From the NCBI GenBank assembly GCA_943370295.1, contig CALRQL020000009.1, positions 1 through 64,000 on the forward strand: 64,000 bases of DNA, read 5' to 3'. Below are positions 52,364 through 61,220 of the stretch, in pieces; the first letter of the stretch is position 1; every line of letters starts with the position of its first letter. Position numbers and translations under genes: made by a program. Source of the stretch: SB11 sp943370295 (GTDB lineage: Bacteria; Bacteroidota; Bacteroidia; UBA8524). The notes under the pieces are model-generated. The model had not been told where the DNA came from and made no database searches. It saw nothing but the letters and a program-made list of their open reading frames with translations.

Positions 52364-53413
52364 TTATTTAGCCACCAACTTGTAAATAGTACCCTGCTGA
52401 CCTGTTAAAAAAACAGAGTTACTTTTTTTTGTTTTTATCGCCGTGTTCAACGGAACTTGGCTAATAGTTTTCCATGTTATTTGTTTAAGCGTAGTAATAT
52501 CAGCCCCGTTACTGCCGCAAGCAATCACCATGGGGGTGTTGTTATAAGTAAAAGCCTCAATACAACTGCGGTACCCTGATACATTACTTTCGGGCATCAA
52601 AAAAGTTTCATTTTCTTTCACCACAGCAAAATAACCCAGCGTTGGCTGTGCATAGTCGCCACCTGCAACCCAAATGGTTGTATCTGGGTTTATACACAGT
52701 GAAAAAATCCCCTGAGAGGGAGTTGATGCTTCGTAAGGAATTACTTTAAACTCGTATTCAAACAGCTTGCTTTTACTATCAAAATCAGCTATCAATAAAC
52801 CGTGCTTTGTACCCGAAGATATAGCCTGTATAAACCCTTTATTTTTACCAACTTCATATGCACGTACACAAGTTCCGCTGGCCGCAAAGCTTGCTGTTTT
52901 CTCTGTCAAAGGTTTCAACTTAGTATCCCCCATCAATTGCCATGTTTTGCCTCCGTTGTTGGTATATAAGGTATAAGGTTTTCCGTCAATCCAATCGCCA
53001 ATACACACCCCCTCGTCTTCATTCCAAAAATCCATTGCATCTAAAAACACCGCACTATCGTTACTTCTAAAAACCTGCGTCCAGCTTTCGCCTCCGTTAT
53101 TGGTGTACAAAATCACCGCGGGAAATCCGGCTGCCATTATCACAGCTCTGTCTTCATCAAAAGCTTCTACATCTCTAAAATCAGCTTTCGGTAATCCGTC
53201 GGGCCGCATCCATTTCCACGATGCGCCACCGTTGGTACTTTTACCTACGTGTCCATTGCTTCCGCACACCCACACCACACTATCATCCACGGGGCATAAC
53301 CCACGCAAGTTTGTGGGAATAGACGAATGCAGCATTTGCAATGAAAAATCCTGAGCATACACCCCCGCACAAACCAAAAACCCTATTACGGCTGAAACAA
53401 TACTTTTCATCAT
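52364..53413 (-). CDS. Secreted Ycf48/sialidase-like beta-propeller protein
   Basis: A 349-residue protein from the ATG at 53413 (another ATG follows immediately), opening a signal peptide ending GVYAQ. It has repeated NGG-x-(S/T)W motifs (STNGGASWKWM, TNNGGESWTQVF, TNNGGKTWQLM) typical of BNR/Ycf48-type beta-propellers, plus WVCGSNGHVG and IWVAGGDY strands. No T9SS domain is present, so it should stay in the periplasm or outer membrane. The role in this organism is unknown; Ycf48 proteins otherwise assist photosystem assembly, which is not relevant here. Confidence 0.78.
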   Translation of the reverse strand: MMKSIVSAVIGFLVCAGVYAQDFSLQMLHSSIPTNLRGLCPVDDSVVWVCGSNGHVGKSTNGGASWKWMRPDGLPKADFRDVEAFDEDRAVIMAAGFPAVILYTNNGGESWTQVFRSNDSAVFLDAMDFWNEDEGVCIGDWIDGKPYTLYTNNGGKTWQLMGDTKLKPLTEKTASFAASGTCVRAYEVGKNKGFIQAISSGTKHGLLIADFDSKSKLFEYEFKVIPYEASTPSQGIFSLCINPDTTIWVAGGDYAQPTLGYFAVVKENETFLMPESNVSGYRSCIEAFTYNNTPMVIACGSNGADITTLKQITWKTISQVPLNTAIKTKKSNSVFLTGQQGTIYKLVAK

Positions 53414-53521
53414 AAAATTGGAATATAATGCACAAAACCATTTATAGCACAAACTCAACCTCAAAAATAATTCCCCATTACCAATAGCATATATTTAGTG
53501 TGTAGTGCCCTTCAAAAATTA

Positions 53522-53529
53522 TATTTTTG
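53522..53529 (+). promoter_or_regulatory. -7 element (TATTTTTG) before the sensor kinase
   Basis: TATTTTTG matches TAnnTTTG. It overlaps the TTG at 53527 that begins the longest open frame, so translation more likely starts at the next in-frame TTG (53551), which also opens a signal peptide. Confidence 0.4.
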
Positions 53530-53550
53530 TGTTTCAGATATGTTTACACC

Positions 53551-55566
53551 TTGTCGGTAAGGGTTTTATACACACTTCTTTTATTTTGGTTTGCAAGCCC
53601 GGCTGTGCATGCACAATCAGTAGTTGTTTTTGATGATAACACTGAAGGGAAATTGCTTGGCCAGCGTATGCAATTGTTCGAAGACGTTTCGGGCAATATG
53701 CCTATTGAACATGTAGCGGCTACTCCTTTATTGTTTAAGCGGAATTTACGGGAAGTACCTACATTTTCAGGAACCAAATCGGCAATATGGCTAAAGGCCA
53801 AAATATTTGTAAGCACCGATGACCCTGTATTCCTTCAATTGGGCTACACCATGATGGATACTATTGAGTTGTATGTTTTTAACAACGATGGAAAGTTGGT
53901 AGCCAAAAAGCAAGCCGGTTCATTAAGCGACATCAGCAACAGAGACCTAGAGGGAAATTTACCAAAGTTTAAACTGATAAAAGGGTCATTAGATTACTAT
54001 TTAAGAGTAAAGGGAACTTACAGCATTGTATTACCCATAACGCTTAAATCATACAACACGCTGCACGCCGACCGGTTAACCGAAAACTTGATACAAGGCA
54101 CTTACATTGGCTTTGCAATCCTAATTGTATTATATACCTTCTTCCTTTGGTTTTCATTGCGAGACAGGGTGTACCTGTATTACATTCTCCACATCATAGC
54201 AACAGCCATCATTACCCTGCACATGGGTGGTTATACATTTTTATTTTTATGGCCGCACGCCCCGTGGATTAACATGTATGAGCCCTCGTTTTTTGCTTTG
54301 GGCGTATTTTCAGCGCTGTTTGCAATGTTTTTTTTGCAATTAGAAACCCGACTGCCCAAAGTTGACAAAGTGCTAAAAATATTAATCGGTATCAACTTAT
54401 TGGTATTTCCGCTTGATTGGCTGGGTTTCCATATTACCGCCAACTACTTTATTCAAGTGCTTATTTTTACCGGAAGTTGCACCATGTTGGCGGCAGGATT
54501 TATTTCTTACCGCAGCGGATTCAAATCAGCACGTTTCTTCTTATTAGCCTGGACATTTTTCCTTCTTGGTGGCATTATCACCGTTTTGCAACGGGTAGGT
54601 GTATTGCCCTACACGTATTATTTATCACATGCATGGCAAATAGGTTCTGCAATTGATATGGTATTGCTATCACTAGCATTGGCCGACAGGATAAACATTT
54701 TGAGAACTGAGAAAGAAAAGGCACTAAAACAAAGTTATGACAGTATGCGCGAGAACCGTGAACTGGCAACACAACAAAATGCCTTACTTAGTTTAAGAGT
54801 GGAAGAACGCACTAAAGAAATTGACGAACAACGCAAGGTACTTGAGTTGCAAAAGGGGCAGCTGGAGGAAATGAATAAAACCAAAGACAAGATTTTTAGC
54901 GTGATAGCCCACGATTTGCGAGGTCCGCTTGCCAATGTGAGCCAACTTGCCGAAATGATGGGTGAAGAGCAGAGTTTAAGAAACGATGAAACCATAGCAA
55001 TGCTCAAAGATGCTTCAAAACAATCTTTTAACCTGCTTGATAATTTACTATTGTGGGCTAAAGCTCAATATGGTGATACCGCATTTATTAAAGACCAGAT
55101 AGATTTACATGCTATTACCGAATCAAACATTCAATTGTATCATCTGAAAGCAAAGGCCAAAGATATTAACGTGCTGAACCAAGTGCCCGGAGGATTGCTT
55201 GCTGATGCAGATGCTACCATGATTAGCACCGTTATAAGAAACCTTATTTCAAACGCACTGAAGTTTACACTGGTAGGTGGTAAAATTATTGTGGGGGGGA
55301 GCAGAAACGCTGAAAACAATACAGTGAGTGTATGGGTAAGTGATAGTGGTTTAGGTATTGATCCTGAAAAACTACCCTCGATTTTTGAGGCGGGTAAAAA
55401 CAAATCAGTAATGGGCACTGATGGTGAAACCGGCACAGGATTAGGACTGGTAATATGCAAAGACTTTGTAGAGAAAAACAACGGATCCATCAGCGTAAAA
55501 AGCAAAAAAGGCAAGGGTACAGATTTTATCATCACCCTGCCTGCATTTAAAACACCTTTGAGCTAA
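53551..55566 (+). CDS. 7TMR-DISM sensor histidine kinase
   Basis: A 671-residue sensor kinase. A TTG at 53551 was chosen as start because it opens a clean signal peptide (MSVRVLYTLLLFWFASPAVHAQ) and lies downstream of a promoter element; a longer frame begins at TTG 53527. The periplasmic 7TMR-DISMED2 domain (about 28-170) is followed by seven helices (about 190-380), a coiled coil (about 390-440), a DHp domain with the phosphoacceptor His454 (IAHDLRGPLANV) and an HATPase domain with GTGLGLVICKDFVEKNNG. No REC domain or adjacent regulator is seen; the partner is probably encoded elsewhere. Confidence 0.9.
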   Translation: MSVRVLYTLLLFWFASPAVHAQSVVVFDDNTEGKLLGQRMQLFEDVSGNMPIEHVAATPLLFKRNLREVPTFSGTKSAIWLKAKIFVSTDDPVFLQLGYTMMDTIELYVFNNDGKLVAKKQAGSLSDISNRDLEGNLPKFKLIKGSLDYYLRVKGTYSIVLPITLKSYNTLHADRLTENLIQGTYIGFAILIVLYTFFLWFSLRDRVYLYYILHIIATAIITLHMGGYTFLFLWPHAPWINMYEPSFFALGVFSALFAMFFLQLETRLPKVDKVLKILIGINLLVFPLDWLGFHITANYFIQVLIFTGSCTMLAAGFISYRSGFKSARFFLLAWTFFLLGGIITVLQRVGVLPYTYYLSHAWQIGSAIDMVLLSLALADRINILRTEKEKALKQSYDSMRENRELATQQNALLSLRVEERTKEIDEQRKVLELQKGQLEEMNKTKDKIFSVIAHDLRGPLANVSQLAEMMGEEQSLRNDETIAMLKDASKQSFNLLDNLLLWAKAQYGDTAFIKDQIDLHAITESNIQLYHLKAKAKDINVLNQVPGGLLADADATMISTVIRNLISNALKFTLVGGKIIVGGSRNAENNTVSVWVSDSGLGIDPEKLPSIFEAGKNKSVMGTDGETGTGLGLVICKDFVEKNNGSISVKSKKGKGTDFIITLPAFKTPLS

Positions 55567-55571
55567 CTATT

Positions 55572-55931
55572 TTATAAATCGGTAGCGCTTTCGTAAAACT
55601 TCAGTTCATTTCCCTTTACTACAAAAGGGGTACGCACCATTGCAGGATTTTCTGCCAGCAGCCTCGCCAAATCATACTCATCAAAATTAGAAGTGTGATG
55701 CACCTTTTCCTGATAAACCGCGTTAGCCCTATCAAACAAATCGCCCAAAGCAACATTACATTTTTGTGAAATCTCAATCCATTGCAAAGGGGTTACCTTA
55801 TGCAGTATCACATCCACCACGTTCACAAAATGATATTTTGTTTTCACATACGCCTCGGCTTTTTGGCTTTGCAAATTTTGGTGATTAATAAACAAAGTGG
55901 GATAGTCGGCTGATATGTTTATGGTTTCCAT
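55572..55931 (-). CDS. ArsC/Spx-fold protein lacking the catalytic cysteine
   Basis: A 119-residue protein whose ending (NPAMVRTPFVVKGNELKFYES) matches the C-terminal part of the ArsC/Spx/MgsR family, and whose start (TLFINHQNLQSQKAEAYVKTK) aligns with the region that normally holds CxxS or CxxC; here there is no Cys. The fold is therefore thioredoxin-like but the redox function is probably lost. It may have a regulatory or structural role, as Spx-like proteins do. It is convergent with the sensor kinase gene. Confidence 0.6.
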   Translation of the reverse strand: METINISADYPTLFINHQNLQSQKAEAYVKTKYHFVNVVDVILHKVTPLQWIEISQKCNVALGDLFDRANAVYQEKVHHTSNFDEYDLARLLAENPAMVRTPFVVKGNELKFYESATDL

Positions 55932-56074
55932 CGGTTTAAAATTTTAACCAAATTTCGCCAACGGTTCACAACCAAAAAATGATATAGGTCAGCTAAAAAA
56001 ACTTATCCATAGCCCTGTTATTATCTTGTGAAAAAGTGCTCACTTTGCACCACCCAATTTAGGGGCAAGGGGGT

Positions 56075-56082
56075 TATTTTTG
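56075..56082 (+). promoter_or_regulatory. -7 element (TATTTTTG) before the 144-residue protein gene
   Basis: TATTTTTG matches TAnnTTTG and ends 25 bases before the ATG at 56107. It overlaps the upstream TTG (56080), favouring the ATG as the start. No TTG at -33 spacing. Confidence 0.4.
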
Positions 56083-56106
56083 TTTCCCTTTAATTATAGT
56101 AAACAC

Positions 56107-56541
56107 ATGAACCACGAATTGCCCGTTGTATTGATTAAGCGTAAAAACATTCAAACCATATTTGATTATTGCTTAGATAATAAAATTGAGTTTAGTGTGA
56201 AGGATAAGCCTTTTACCGTTGAAGAGTTTGAAGTAACCTTGCAAATTACTGAGATTAAGAAAGCGATAGGCTTTGGTATTTTTGCCCGTGAAGCCAAACT
56301 GGAAATAGTGGGTGTAACCGACCAACTACAAAACCAAGCGAAAGCAGCTAAACGTAGCGCCCCGGCTGCACCGGCACCCGTAGCCAAGCAACCTGAGCCT
56401 GAGCCCATGAAATTAGATATGTTGGATAAAACCGAGCTTGAAGAAGAGGAAGAGGACACAACAGAAGAGGCTGAAACCAAAACTGAAAACAAACCTTTTT
56501 CGCTTGACTTATCAGCGGCTCCCACACTTAGCTTCTCTTGA
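56107..56541 (+). CDS. Unrecognised cytosolic protein with acidic C-terminal tail
   Basis: A 144-residue protein from the ATG at 56107. The N-terminal domain (about 1-75) has an alpha/beta character (VVLIKRKNIQTIFDYCLD, ITEIKKAIGFGIFAREAKLE) and may bind a partner. A Pro/Ala linker leads to a strongly acidic stretch (ELEEEEEDTTEEAETKTE). I do not recognise it. Its stop overlaps the start of the next gene (TTGA), so the two are translationally coupled and probably cooperate. The AT-rich promoter element supports a separate transcript. Confidence 0.6.
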   Translation: MNHELPVVLIKRKNIQTIFDYCLDNKIEFSVKDKPFTVEEFEVTLQITEIKKAIGFGIFAREAKLEIVGVTDQLQNQAKAAKRSAPAAPAPVAKQPEPEPMKLDMLDKTELEEEEEDTTEEAETKTENKPFSLDLSAAPTLSFS

Positions 56542-57602
56542 TAAAAAATTTCGATTTTATAATTGTTGGGCAAGGGTTGGCTGGTACCACCCTTGCCCAT
56601 ATTTTTTTGCAACGGGGCAAAACCGTACTGGTGATTGATGAACCCCGAGAAATCACTTCGTCAAAAGTTGCCGCAGGGGTTTGGAACCCTGTGGTGTTTA
56701 AGAAATATACCCAAAGCTATATAGCTCCTACCCTGCTGGCGTTTAACAAAACTTTCTATCCCGTTATTGAGCAACGCTTGGGAGTGAGTTTTTACCACCC
56801 ACGACCATATTATAAGATATTTTCAAACGAGGGAGACGTGAACCACTGGCGCGGCAAACTGAACAATCCGGATGTGCAAGAGTTTCTTAACCCGGAAATA
56901 TATGCCGGCTTAGACATGAAGGCATACAATGCTCCACACGGTTCAGCTCCGATACTTGATTGCGGCAACGTAAACGTAACCAATTACTTAGCTACTTCAG
57001 CACAGTATTTTGAAGGTTTAGGCGGTTACTTGCCCGAAACCTTTGACTACAACGCATTAGAATTGAAGGCCGATAGTGTTGAATACAAGGGTAACAGTGC
57101 CGGTAAGATTATTTTTTGCGAGGGACTGTATGCGCGTTTTAATCCTTGGTGGAGTCATATACCTTTCTCACCGGCCAAGGGCGAAGTATTTGTGATTGAA
57201 GCACAACTCCCCGAAAACGAAGCCATAGTGAACAAGGGGGTGTTTATTGTACCGCTTGGAAACAATTTATACAAAGTAGGCTCTACCTATCGTTGGGGCG
57301 ATTTAGAAAATACAATCACTGAGTCTGCGAAGGCTGAACTAATTGAAAAGTTAAACGAACTGATAAATGTACCTTACACCATTATTGAACACAAAGCCGC
57401 CGTTAGACCTGCGGTGGTGGGTCGTCGTCCGGTGGTGGGTTTGCACAATCAATACCCGCAAATTGGAGTTTTTAACGGGTTAGGTTCACGCGGGGTAATG
57501 TTGGCTCCATTCTTTGCCAATCAATTTGCTGATTACCTTTTCGAAAACGGACAGTTGGATGCAGAGGTGGATGCAAAAAGGTTTACACAATCCATACAAT
57601 AA
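56538..57602 (+). CDS. FAD-dependent oxidoreductase (DadA/glycine oxidase-like)
   Basis: A 354-residue enzyme that starts with TTG at 56538, overlapping the previous stop by 4 bases. The dinucleotide-binding motif IIVGQGLAGTTL (Gly11, Gly13, Gly16) is at the N-terminus, and the ending (PQIGVFNGLGSRGVMLAPFFANQFADYL) matches the DAO family. It probably oxidises an amine or amino acid with FAD; the substrate is not deducible. It is followed by a 242-base gap without a gene. Confidence 0.9.
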   Translation: MIKNFDFIIVGQGLAGTTLAHIFLQRGKTVLVIDEPREITSSKVAAGVWNPVVFKKYTQSYIAPTLLAFNKTFYPVIEQRLGVSFYHPRPYYKIFSNEGDVNHWRGKLNNPDVQEFLNPEIYAGLDMKAYNAPHGSAPILDCGNVNVTNYLATSAQYFEGLGGYLPETFDYNALELKADSVEYKGNSAGKIIFCEGLYARFNPWWSHIPFSPAKGEVFVIEAQLPENEAIVNKGVFIVPLGNNLYKVGSTYRWGDLENTITESAKAELIEKLNELINVPYTIIEHKAAVRPAVVGRRPVVGLHNQYPQIGVFNGLGSRGVMLAPFFANQFADYLFENGQLDAEVDAKRFTQSIQ

Positions 57603-57844
57603 AAGCCTTGTTTTATTTAGCGCTGCTTAGTTGCTCCCAATACCTTTAATACATCTAATACATCAATACTGATGTTTTAATAGCGCGCTGCATCATCAAA
57701 ACAACCCACAATAATAGTAATACTATTGGCTTGTATAGTATTTCTTTTATTATTTGCACCACACAATGCTGAAGCCTAAAACCTATTTGCGGCCAATTGT
57801 GAATAGGTTTCCGCAATAAAAAATCGCTTAACAACCCACAAAGA

Positions 57845-58468
57845 ATGAGAACCCACTCTAAAGAAACCCAAGCAAAACTTACACCCGATATGGCGATTGA
57901 GTTTTTGAAGGAAGGTAACGACAGGTTTGTAAAAAACTTAAAAGCCAACCGTAACCTGCTTCAACAAGTAAACGAAACTTCTGACGGGCAGTACCCTTTT
58001 GCTACAATATTAAGCTGCATCGACTCTCGCACGTCGGTGGAACTGATATTTGACCAAGGCTTAGGAGATGTATTCAGCATCAGGATTGCGGGAAACATTT
58101 TGAACGATGATATTTTGGGAAGCATGGAATTTGCTACCAATGTAGCCGGCTCAAAATTGATAGTTGTATTGGGGCACTCTAAATGTGGGGCTATTATTGG
58201 CGCTTGTAATCACGTTGAAATGGGCAACCTTACCACCTTGCTAAAAAAGGTGCAACCCGCTATTGCAATGGAAACTAAAAGCACTGAAAACCGCACCGGC
58301 AGCAACAAAGAGTTTGTGACCAACGTAACCGAATTAAATGTACTCCACACCATTGAACGCATACGTAAAGAAAGCCCAATACTTGCAGGCATGGAAAAAG
58401 AGGGGAAAATAAAAATTATAGGCGGCCTGCATGATATTGAAGACGGCAGGGTAACATTTTTTGAATAA
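57845..58468 (+). CDS. Beta-class carbonic anhydrase
   Basis: A 207-residue enzyme with Cys58, Asp60, Arg62 (CIDSRTSVELIF) and His111, Cys114 (GHSKCGAI), the full zinc and catalytic set of beta-carbonic anhydrases. It interconverts CO2 and bicarbonate. There is no signal peptide, so it is cytosolic. Its upstream region (57603-57844) holds no gene but contains a 15-bp inverted repeat (AATAGTA-A-TACTATT, 57713-57727) that could be an operator. A strong terminator follows. Confidence 0.95.
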   Translation: MRTHSKETQAKLTPDMAIEFLKEGNDRFVKNLKANRNLLQQVNETSDGQYPFATILSCIDSRTSVELIFDQGLGDVFSIRIAGNILNDDILGSMEFATNVAGSKLIVVLGHSKCGAIIGACNHVEMGNLTTLLKKVQPAIAMETKSTENRTGSNKEFVTNVTELNVLHTIERIRKESPILAGMEKEGKIKIIGGLHDIEDGRVTFFE

Positions 58469-58492
58469 TACTTTACTGCACACAGAAAATAC

Positions 58493-58520
58493 AAAAGGAC
58501 GGCCAATGGCCGTCCTTTTC
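58493..58520 (+). terminator. Terminator between carbonic anhydrase and ychF
   Basis: AAAAGGACGGCC pairs perfectly with GGCCGTCCTTTT around a 3-base AAT loop, with T runs on both sides, so it can act on both convergent genes. Confidence 0.9.
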
Positions 58521-58543
58521 TTTTATAAGCTATTGGTTAACGT

Positions 58544-59647
58544 TTACACGTTAAACCTAAAGTGCATCACGTCCCCGTCTTGCACTACATATTCTTTTCC
58601 CTCAACGTTTAGTTTACCGGCATCGCGGCACGCAGCTTCACTGCCCAATGTAATGTAATCTTGGTAATGTATTACCTCCGCACGGATAAACCCTTTTTCA
58701 AAATCGGTATGTATCACGGCCGCTGCTTGGGGTGCTTTGGTGTGCTCGGTAATTGTCCAAGCACGCACTTCTTGCACACCGGCAGTAAAGTAGGTAATCA
58801 AATCCAACAAGCGATAGGCGGCTTTAATCAACTTAGCCACACCTGATTCTTGCAAGCCTAAATCGTTCAAAAACGCCATACGGTCTTCAAAGCTTTCAAG
58901 CTGGGCAATATCAGCCTCTATAGCAGCACTGATAATCAAAACCTCAGCTCTTTCTTCAGCTACCGATGCTTTAAAGCGTTCAGTATGATGGTTTCCGTTT
59001 ACTACACTGCCTTCATCCACATTGCACACATACAATATCGGTTTGCTGGTTAGTAGTTGAAACTCTTTTAACAAACGTTTCTCGTCTTCGTTTTGTGGCT
59101 CAACCACCCTTGCTGATTTTCCTTGTTCCAACACCTCTTTGATACGCTCCAACAAATCTGCTTCTTTCTTCGCCAACGGGTCGCCGCCTGTTTTGGCTTG
59201 TTTAGCCACTTTTGCCAATCGTTTGTCAACAGTATCAAGGTCTTTTAGTTGCAGCTCAGTGTCAATAATTTCTTTATCACGCACGGGGTCAACACTGCCG
59301 TCAACGTGTATCACGTTGTCATCATCAAAGCAGCGTACTACGTGTATTATAGCATCGGTAGTACGAATGTTACCCAAAAACTGGTTTCCCAATCCTTCAC
59401 CTTTGCTGGCACCTTTTACAAGGCCGGCAATGTCAACAATCTCTACCGTTGTAGGAACAATGCGCTGCGGGTTTACCAACTTTGCAAGTTCATTAAGCCT
59501 CTCATCGGGTACTGTAATCACACCCACGTTAGGCTCAATAGTACAAAAAGGAAAGTTTGCTGCCTGCGCCTTTGCATTGCTCAAGCAATTAAAAAGGGTT
59601 GATTTACCTACGTTGGGTAGCCCAACTATACCGCATTGTAATGCCAT
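58544..59647 (-). CDS. ychF: Redox-regulated ATPase YchF (OBG family)
   Basis: 367 residues, the typical length. The P-loop GLPNVGKST (9-17), the switch region ANFPFCTIEPNVGVI, the G3 motif DIAGLVKGASKGEGLGN and the TGS domain with EVRAWTITEHTKAPQAA and VQDGDVMHFRFNV at the end are all present. YchF binds ATP rather than GTP and interacts with the ribosome and proteasome-like machinery in stress responses. A single gene with no operon partner. Confidence 0.97.
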   Translation of the reverse strand: MALQCGIVGLPNVGKSTLFNCLSNAKAQAANFPFCTIEPNVGVITVPDERLNELAKLVNPQRIVPTTVEIVDIAGLVKGASKGEGLGNQFLGNIRTTDAIIHVVRCFDDDNVIHVDGSVDPVRDKEIIDTELQLKDLDTVDKRLAKVAKQAKTGGDPLAKKEADLLERIKEVLEQGKSARVVEPQNEDEKRLLKEFQLLTSKPILYVCNVDEGSVVNGNHHTERFKASVAEERAEVLIISAAIEADIAQLESFEDRMAFLNDLGLQESGVAKLIKAAYRLLDLITYFTAGVQEVRAWTITEHTKAPQAAAVIHTDFEKGFIRAEVIHYQDYITLGSEAACRDAGKLNVEGKEYVVQDGDVMHFRFNV

Positions 59648-59699
59648 CGTTCAGTTATCTATTATTTTATAGTATCTGTTACTTATGAGTTTGAAATTA

Positions 59700-61085
59700 T
59701 TATGCCTTCAAAATCTCTTTAATATCGTTCATAATCTTCTGTGCCAGTGCGTTTGCAGTATTTTCGCTTTGGCTTTCAGAATATATACGAATGATGGGCT
59801 CTGTATTTGATTTGCGAAGGTGAACCCACTCGTTATCAAATTCAATTTTCAACCCGTCAATCAAGTTTACAGGTTGTGCTTTGTATTTCTCGCGCACCTT
59901 TTTCATCACTGCATCCAAATCAATATCATCCGTCAACTGGATTTTATTTTTAGAGATGTGATAATCAGGATAGGTATTGCGTAGTATCGAAGCCATTTTA
60001 TCAAACTTGGCAAGGTGCGAGAGGAATAGAGCTATACCCACCAACGCATCACGGCCGTAATGCAATTCAGGATATATAATACCTCCGTTACCCTCACCTC
60101 CAATTACAGCGTTTTCTTCCTTCATTATCTTCACCACGTTCACCTCACCTACAGCACTTGCAAAGTATTTACCGCCGTGCTTCTCGGTCACATCCCGCAA
60201 TGCACGCGATGATGACAGGTTAGATACCGTGTTGCCTTTTACGTTTTTAAGTACGTAATCCGCCACGGCTACCAACGTATATTCTTCACCAAAGGTGCTG
60301 CCGTCTTCGCTTACCAATGCAAGACGGTCAACATCAGGGTCAACAACAATACCCAAGTCAGCTTTATGAAACTTCACCTCACCGCAAATAGCGCTCAAAT
60401 GCTCGGGCAAAGGCTCTGGATTGTGGGGGAACTTACCGTCAGGAGTACAGAATATCTCTATCACCTCCTTCACACCCAAAGCGTGCAGCAATTTAGGCAC
60501 AGCAATACCGCCTGTGCTGTTTACAGCATCCACCACTATTTTAAAGTTTTTAGCTTTAATGGCTTTTACATCTACAAGCGGCAGGGCAAGTATTTTTTCT
60601 ATATGCTTATCAATGTACGAATCGTCTTTACTATATGAGCCTATATCGTCAACAGTAGCGTATTCAATAGCTGCTTCTTCGGCAATGGCCAGTAATTCGG
60701 CACCATCTTCGGCAGATATAAATTCACCCTTCTCATTCAGCAATTTCAATGCGTTCCACTGCTTAGGGTTGTGGCTGGCAGTAAGTATAATACCACCGGC
60801 AGCATTTTCATCGGGTACAGCAATCTCAACTGTAGGTGTAGTGCTTAATCCCAAATCCAAAACATCAAAACCCAACCCAAGCAAGGTTCCCACCACAAGG
60901 TGGTTCACCATCTCGCCTGATATACGCGCATCACGACCAATTACAACCTTCCTGTTATCGGTTTTTGTTTTTAGCCAAGTTGCATACGCAGCAGTAAACT
61001 TCACAACATCACCCGGAGTTAAGCCATCGCCTGCTTTGCCTCCTATCGTCCCCCTTATTCCTGAAATAGATTTTATTAAGGTCAT
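59700..61085 (-). CDS. glmM: Phosphoglucosamine mutase
   Basis: 461 residues. The phosphoserine loop TASHNP (Ser104), the metal-binding DPDVDRLA, the sugar loop GGEGNGGIIYPELHYGRD and the C-terminal phosphate-binding RKSNTEPIIRIYSES are present, which is the full alpha-D-phosphohexomutase set. It converts glucosamine-6-phosphate to glucosamine-1-phosphate for peptidoglycan and LPS precursors. A phosphomannomutase or phosphoglucomutase role cannot be excluded from sequence alone, but the length and start fit GlmM. A -7-like element TACCTTTG lies 14 bases before the ATG. Confidence 0.9.
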   Translation of the reverse strand: MTLIKSISGIRGTIGGKAGDGLTPGDVVKFTAAYATWLKTKTDNRKVVIGRDARISGEMVNHLVVGTLLGLGFDVLDLGLSTTPTVEIAVPDENAAGGIILTASHNPKQWNALKLLNEKGEFISAEDGAELLAIAEEAAIEYATVDDIGSYSKDDSYIDKHIEKILALPLVDVKAIKAKNFKIVVDAVNSTGGIAVPKLLHALGVKEVIEIFCTPDGKFPHNPEPLPEHLSAICGEVKFHKADLGIVVDPDVDRLALVSEDGSTFGEEYTLVAVADYVLKNVKGNTVSNLSSSRALRDVTEKHGGKYFASAVGEVNVVKIMKEENAVIGGEGNGGIIYPELHYGRDALVGIALFLSHLAKFDKMASILRNTYPDYHISKNKIQLTDDIDLDAVMKKVREKYKAQPVNLIDGLKIEFDNEWVHLRKSNTEPIIRIYSESQSENTANALAQKIMNDIKEILKA

Positions 61086-61099
61086 AAATTAAAAGTTTG

Positions 61100-61107
61100 C
61101 AAAGGTA
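61100..61107 (-). promoter_or_regulatory. -7 element (TACCTTTG) before glmM
   Basis: On the minus strand TACCTTTG matches TAnnTTTG and ends 14 bases before the ATG, giving a very short leader. No TTG at the -33 position was found. Confidence 0.38.
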
Positions 61108-61220
61108 CTAAAAGCCCGCATAACCTGCCCGTGTTTTTTGTGTTTTAAAATTTAATATACACCATAAGTGCAGGGCTTGTATTTTCGCGTTTTGCAGAAC
61201 GTTAAACGCCAATAATTTTT

